From: Gari tellinella
Taxonomy: Eukaryota; Mollusca; Bivalvia; Cardiida; Psammobiidae
Assembly (NCBI GenBank): GCA_922989275.2
Contig: OV277866.1
Coordinates: forward strand, 51,389,246-51,453,245
DNA length: 64,000 bases
Direction of reading: 5' to 3'
The number at the start of each line of letters is the position of its first letter. Positions within the stretch are counted from its first letter, which is position 1. A program made the position numbers and the translations under genes. This document shows positions 63,830-64,000 of the stretch, piece after piece. The notes beneath the pieces are model-generated. The model did not search any database. It saw only the letters and a program-made list of their open reading frames with translations, and was not told where the DNA came from.

Positions 63830-64000
63830 CTGACATGAACGAATTTATCGAAATGGACACTCCTCTGTTTGTGTAAGACCACCTTCTGCACGGGCCGTGG
63901 GTGCAAGTCTGTGGACGCTCGAGACATTCTATGTTCTATCATGATGTCATCGAGCTTAATACTTTTCACCGGCACATGTAGGGCATTCCGCTTCCGTCTC
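63830..64000 (-). CDS. Exon 1 in window of an unidentified minus-strand gene (5' end outside window)
   Basis: The frame is open from the window edge to a GT donor (GTACAC, at 63829-63824), giving about 56 residues that end FDKFVHV plus two bases of a codon (phase 2). The peptide is basic and polar, with segments such as RRKRNALHVPVK and RPVQKVVLHKQR, and shows no signal peptide or membrane segment. The acceptor lies beyond the window. The phase-2 end matches the phase-2 start of the next plausible exon at 28205, 35.6 kb downstream. Attribution to the same gene rests on strand, phase and similar basic composition. I do not recognise the family. Confidence 0.6.

Overview
The window looks like intronic DNA of an animal, most likely a marine invertebrate. 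A bivalve mollusc is my guess, based on AT-rich DNA, very frequent ACATGTA words, dense short inverted-repeat transposons and tRNA-derived SINEs; no marker gene proves the taxon. There is no bacterial gene organisation, no rRNA and no CRISPR.

One protein-coding gene can be supported. It lies on the minus strand, crosses the whole window and is open at both ends. Seven exons (63830-64000, 28042-28205, 23105-23272, 22735-22794, 18529-18597, 13006-13249, 6141-7360) have GT/AG borders, and their codon phases agree at every junction (2/2, 1/1, 1/1, 1/1, 1/1, 2/2). Together they give about 2.1 kb of coding sequence, about 698 residues. The protein starts basic, runs through short proline/lysine-rich exons, and ends in a charged helical region. 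I do not recognise the family.

Almost everything else is transposon-derived and intronic. Names used below: family A, about 250 bp, ends CAGTGGAGAA, TA target, over 60 copies or pieces. Family B, TTAA target with CCCTTT-type ends (piggyBac-like). Family C, ends CAGTGCTCCC, TA target. Family D, TTAA target with CCCTTTCCCATA-type ends. Family E, ends CAGGGCTGCC (hAT-like look). Family F, ends CAGTAAAACCTC, TA target. Two internal palindromes cut across these families. Hairpin H1 (arm CAAACAGTTTGG, then GATCAGACGCCG, and its complement) sits inside families A, B and C. Hairpin H2 (arm GCTTAAAGCAGG, then AAAGTAAAGCAGAATG, and its complement) sits inside D, E and F. The same hairpin is therefore carried by elements whose ends and target sites belong to different transposase superfamilies. 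This is the most interesting pattern here.

Other content: a 5'-truncated LINE with its C-terminal zinc-knuckle (31.9-33.1 kb); two copies of a tRNA-derived SINE (34.5 and 36.2 kb), one split by a 1.1 kb foldback element full of degenerate ACGCTTTG repeats; a second SINE type (42.5 kb); a 35-bp minisatellite (11.9-12.4 kb); an array of about 160-bp units (56.6-58.6 kb); and a GA-rich tract (59.0-59.5 kb).

Layout: 0-6 kb is the intron past the last exon, with families A, B and E. 6.1-7.4 kb is the large exon. 7.4-28.2 kb holds the small exons among dense family A, B and C copies. 28.2-63.8 kb is one 35.6 kb intron with the LINE, SINEs, foldback and arrays. 63.8-64 kb is the most upstream exon.
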